Shown: piece after piece, positions 61,955 through 64,000 of the stretch
Numbering within the stretch: position 1 is the first letter of the stretch
How the letters are laid out: every line of letters begins with the position of its first letter
From: Morinoia aosen
Taxonomy: Eukaryota > Arthropoda > Malacostraca > Amphipoda > Talitridae
Reading direction: 5' to 3'
Assembly (NCBI GenBank): GCA_030386875.1
Contig: CM059570.1
Location: forward strand, 37,129,422-37,193,421
Length of the DNA stretch: 64,000 nt
Translations under genes and position numbers: made by a program
Notes under the pieces: generated by a model
Told to the model about the DNA's origin: nothing
The model's database searches: none
Seen by the model: the letters and a program-made list of their open reading frames with translations, nothing else

Positions 61955-62205
61955 CTACCGTACTTTTGTTAGCACTGCTTCAAGGATTCAAAAGCAGTCT
62001 TTAGTTATGTTTTAGCATAAAAACGTAATGACTTCTATTCTTTTGAAATAGCCATAAAAATATAACAAAAAGCTAATATTCCATATATAAAGAAATTGTG
62101 TATAAATCAAGAAATGTACACAAATAAAATATGCTTTTTTTCATCAAATACATATAGTGGCCAAATGTCAAAAGAATCGGAACAAAATTGGAAAATTGGC
62201 GGGTT
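61955..62205 (+). repeat. Diverged direct repeat, unit 1
   Basis: CTACCGTACTTTTGTTAGCA and GCTTCAAGGATTC recur at 63018-63275 as CTACTATACTTCTGTTAGAA and GCTTCAAGGATTC. The repeat runs on through GAAATAGCC and AAATGTACA text. The offset is about 1063 bp. Function is unknown. Confidence 0.75.
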
Positions 62206-62424
62206 GATGCAAATCGAAGAAATTGTTTTTATGTAATTCATGAGAGGAATTTTGTACATGTGATAGTGAAATTTACATGGAAAGTATGACAGCATGTGTG
62301 CAGAGTATTTGTAGATAAAAATAGAACATGGAAACAGCATTCAGGTATAGAAATTGGGTTAACGTGAAAGAGATGCAACTAATTGAATTTCAAAATTTTT
62401 TTGCCTGTATCATGGTAATTGGAA

Positions 62425-62670
62425 TGAAATGAACAACTTTTCATTTATGCACTTTTTGGGGCAAATGAGCATTTAAAGAGGTATAGTGGTAAATTACTGA
62501 CCGCAACACCAGTGTTTGAAGCGAGAAATAATTCAAGCCACTTGTCGGACTGCATCACTGCAATGCCGGGTTTCTTTCACCGTGGTGGTCACCAATGACG
62601 AAACCAAACCTACCGCTATACAAGAGGGTGAGTAAAGTCCATGGAAGAAAAGTTGTTTGTTTGGATGCAA
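62425..62670. mobile_element. Decayed foldback element
   Basis: GAACAACTTTTCATTTATGC and AGAGGTATAGTGGTAAATTA on the left are mirrored by CCTACCGCTATACAAGAGG and CATGGAAGAAAAGTTGTTTG on the right, with a GC-richer centre (CACTTGTCGGACTGCATC). It is the same family as F1. Confidence 0.65.
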
Positions 62671-63017
62671 TTGATACGTTTTACGCAAAAATTGATCGAA
62701 ATTTGATTAGTTGCACCTCTTTCACATTAACCAAAAATTGTCAATATTACAATTCAACACAAATTTGTTTGTTTTTGGGCTCTCCTGAGAAATCACATAT
62801 TTGAAATTCAAAGGAATAGAAGTCAGTGAGTTTTGTACTAGGAAAAAAAACAAAGACAGTTTTAGAATTTTTTAAACATTTCCAACAAAAGTACAGTAGC
62901 CAGCTTTCAAATTTGAAAAACAAAAATTATACAGCTCAAAACTTATGAATAATGTATTTTTGGTTTATTTATAAAACATCGCTTATCACAAAAATTATTT
63001 CAAATGTTTCAATTGTC
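62671..63017. other. AT-rich spacer
   Basis: Nothing recognisable lies between the decayed foldback element and unit 2 of the direct repeat. Confidence 0.5.
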
Positions 63018-63275
63018 TACTATACTTCTGTTAGAAATGCTTCAAGGATTCGAAGAATGTCTTTGGTTTTGTTCTAGCATAGAAACCCAATGATTTATAA
63101 TCTATTGAAATAGCCGTATAAATGTACCAAAAAATTAATTTTTTGCATATAAAACATAAGGCGTAAATAAAAAAATGTACAGGAATAGAATAAGTTTTTT
63201 TCAACATATACGTATACTGGCAAAATTTCAAACAAAAGAATAGCATCAAAAATTTAAAAATCGCTTGGTTTTTTT
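63018..63275 (+). repeat. Diverged direct repeat, unit 2
   Basis: This is the second unit, with many substitutions and small indels relative to 61955-62205. It ends just before the LINE tail. Confidence 0.75.
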
Positions 63276-63289
63276 TTCAAAACTGTTGA

Positions 63290-64000
63290 ACTTGAACTTG
63301 AGGGCTGACAGCGTCGAGGCCTTTGTAACGGCCTACAATTCCCTCCACAATTTTCACACAAAGAGTTCAGCGCCTGGTACCAGACTTGTCCACTAAACTA
63401 CTCAGGATCTAGTTACCAATCCTTGTCACAAGCTGCCATTGGATGGCATCACTGGGATAGCCAGTGTGTTAAAACACCATCCCCAGGCATATTGGGTTAT
63501 TACTGACCATTCTACCTGACTGGCTCATTCTAGTCATGGTCTTTACTCCAGGCACGCACAAGAAATATTTTTATAGCTTCAATGATACTCAAATTACACT
63601 CCTGATCCAATCCAGCAAGACAGCTCATACCGCAATCATCTTCAGCACATCTGGCATACCACTCATTCTCTCCATACTGCTCAAGCACCACATTCATAAA
63701 ACTTTCTCTCTCTTGCTCATACTTACTACATTCCAGCACAAAATGCTCAATTGTTTCCTCCACTCCACTAATACACTGCCAACATAATCTGTTATTATTC
63801 TCATTCCACCTCCATGTACGTCTGTTCACACTCAATGACTTACATCTCACAGCAAACAAGAGTTGACTTCCAAAACTACCGTCATAGAACATCTCAAACT
63901 TAGGTGCTTCTTTTTTCATATACCAGTCAAGTGTAGGCTTCCGCATCATGCTAAGCCTCTACTTATTCAATCCATACTCTTTTGTTTACCTCTCTATCTC
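63290..64000 (-). pseudogene. LINE reverse transcriptase C-terminus, broken
   Basis: The minus strand encodes the C-terminal end of a non-LTR retrotransposon polyprotein: 139 codons from 63949 to 63530. Around residues 57-75 it reads CWQC followed by GVEETIEHFVLECSKYEQER, a C-x2-C...H...C arrangement typical of the cysteine-rich segment after the reverse transcriptase in many LINE ORF2 proteins. Just upstream in the same frame the sequence still reads protein-like (KEYGLNK) but has a TAG at 63959-63961 and a TAA at 63986-63988, so the copy is dead. The 3' UTR runs to about 63290 and ends in the tail motif also seen at 13347-13430 and 50175-50225. The reverse transcriptase core lies beyond the window, if present. 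Clade is not certain. Confidence 0.85.

Overview
The window looks like nuclear, AT-rich, gene-poor DNA from an arthropod (insect or crustacean; I cannot go lower). The pointers are the TTAGGTTGGGTTAGG-type telomere-like blocks, a tRNA-derived SINE in two copies, a TTAA-flanked piggyBac-type MITE, and the broken C-terminus of a LINE reverse transcriptase at the right edge. I find no intact protein-coding gene, no rRNA, no functional tRNA and no CRISPR array. Almost every open frame is short and follows base skew or repeats. The LINE C-terminal fragment (63530-63949, minus strand) is the only one I recognise as protein-derived.

Layout. (1) 1-20854 and 20855-34159 are two tandem copies of a unit of about 20.85 kb, nearly identical by eye; the second is cut by a 500-N gap (34160-34659). 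Each copy has a C-rich, G-poor left part (to about 3620 / 24455), then a G-rich part with an internal 1110-bp tandem duplication, then a zone of nested foldback (palindromic) elements, then AT-rich sequence. Copy 1 alone continues through an inverted piece of the 5.46-kb repeat (about 13990-16600) and a long C-rich domain (16600-20854). (2) 34660-49450 is a head-to-tail array of a long repeat: monomer b (34685-40141), monomer c (40142-45624) and a decaying monomer d (45625 to about 49450). Each junction has a TTAGG-like block, a TG-rich tract, a stem-loop and poly(A). (3) 49450-57225 is mostly unrecognised AT-rich DNA with two inverted SINEs, a LINE tail and one MITE. (4) 57225-60000 is an old, diverged third copy of part of the 20.85-kb unit, with only one 1.11-kb unit and few foldback insertions. 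(5) 60000-63280 holds more foldback elements, a 42-bp minisatellite and a diverged direct repeat. (6) 63290-64000 is the LINE relic.

The biology here is repeat biology. The order of events can be read from the nesting: the split from the 57-kb paralogue came first, then the 1110-bp duplication and foldback insertions, then the recent 20.85-kb tandem duplication. The two most interesting structures are the palindromes nested inside the centres of other palindromes, and the 5.46-kb array, whose junctions resemble head-to-tail retrotransposon arrays but which encodes no visible reverse transcriptase.
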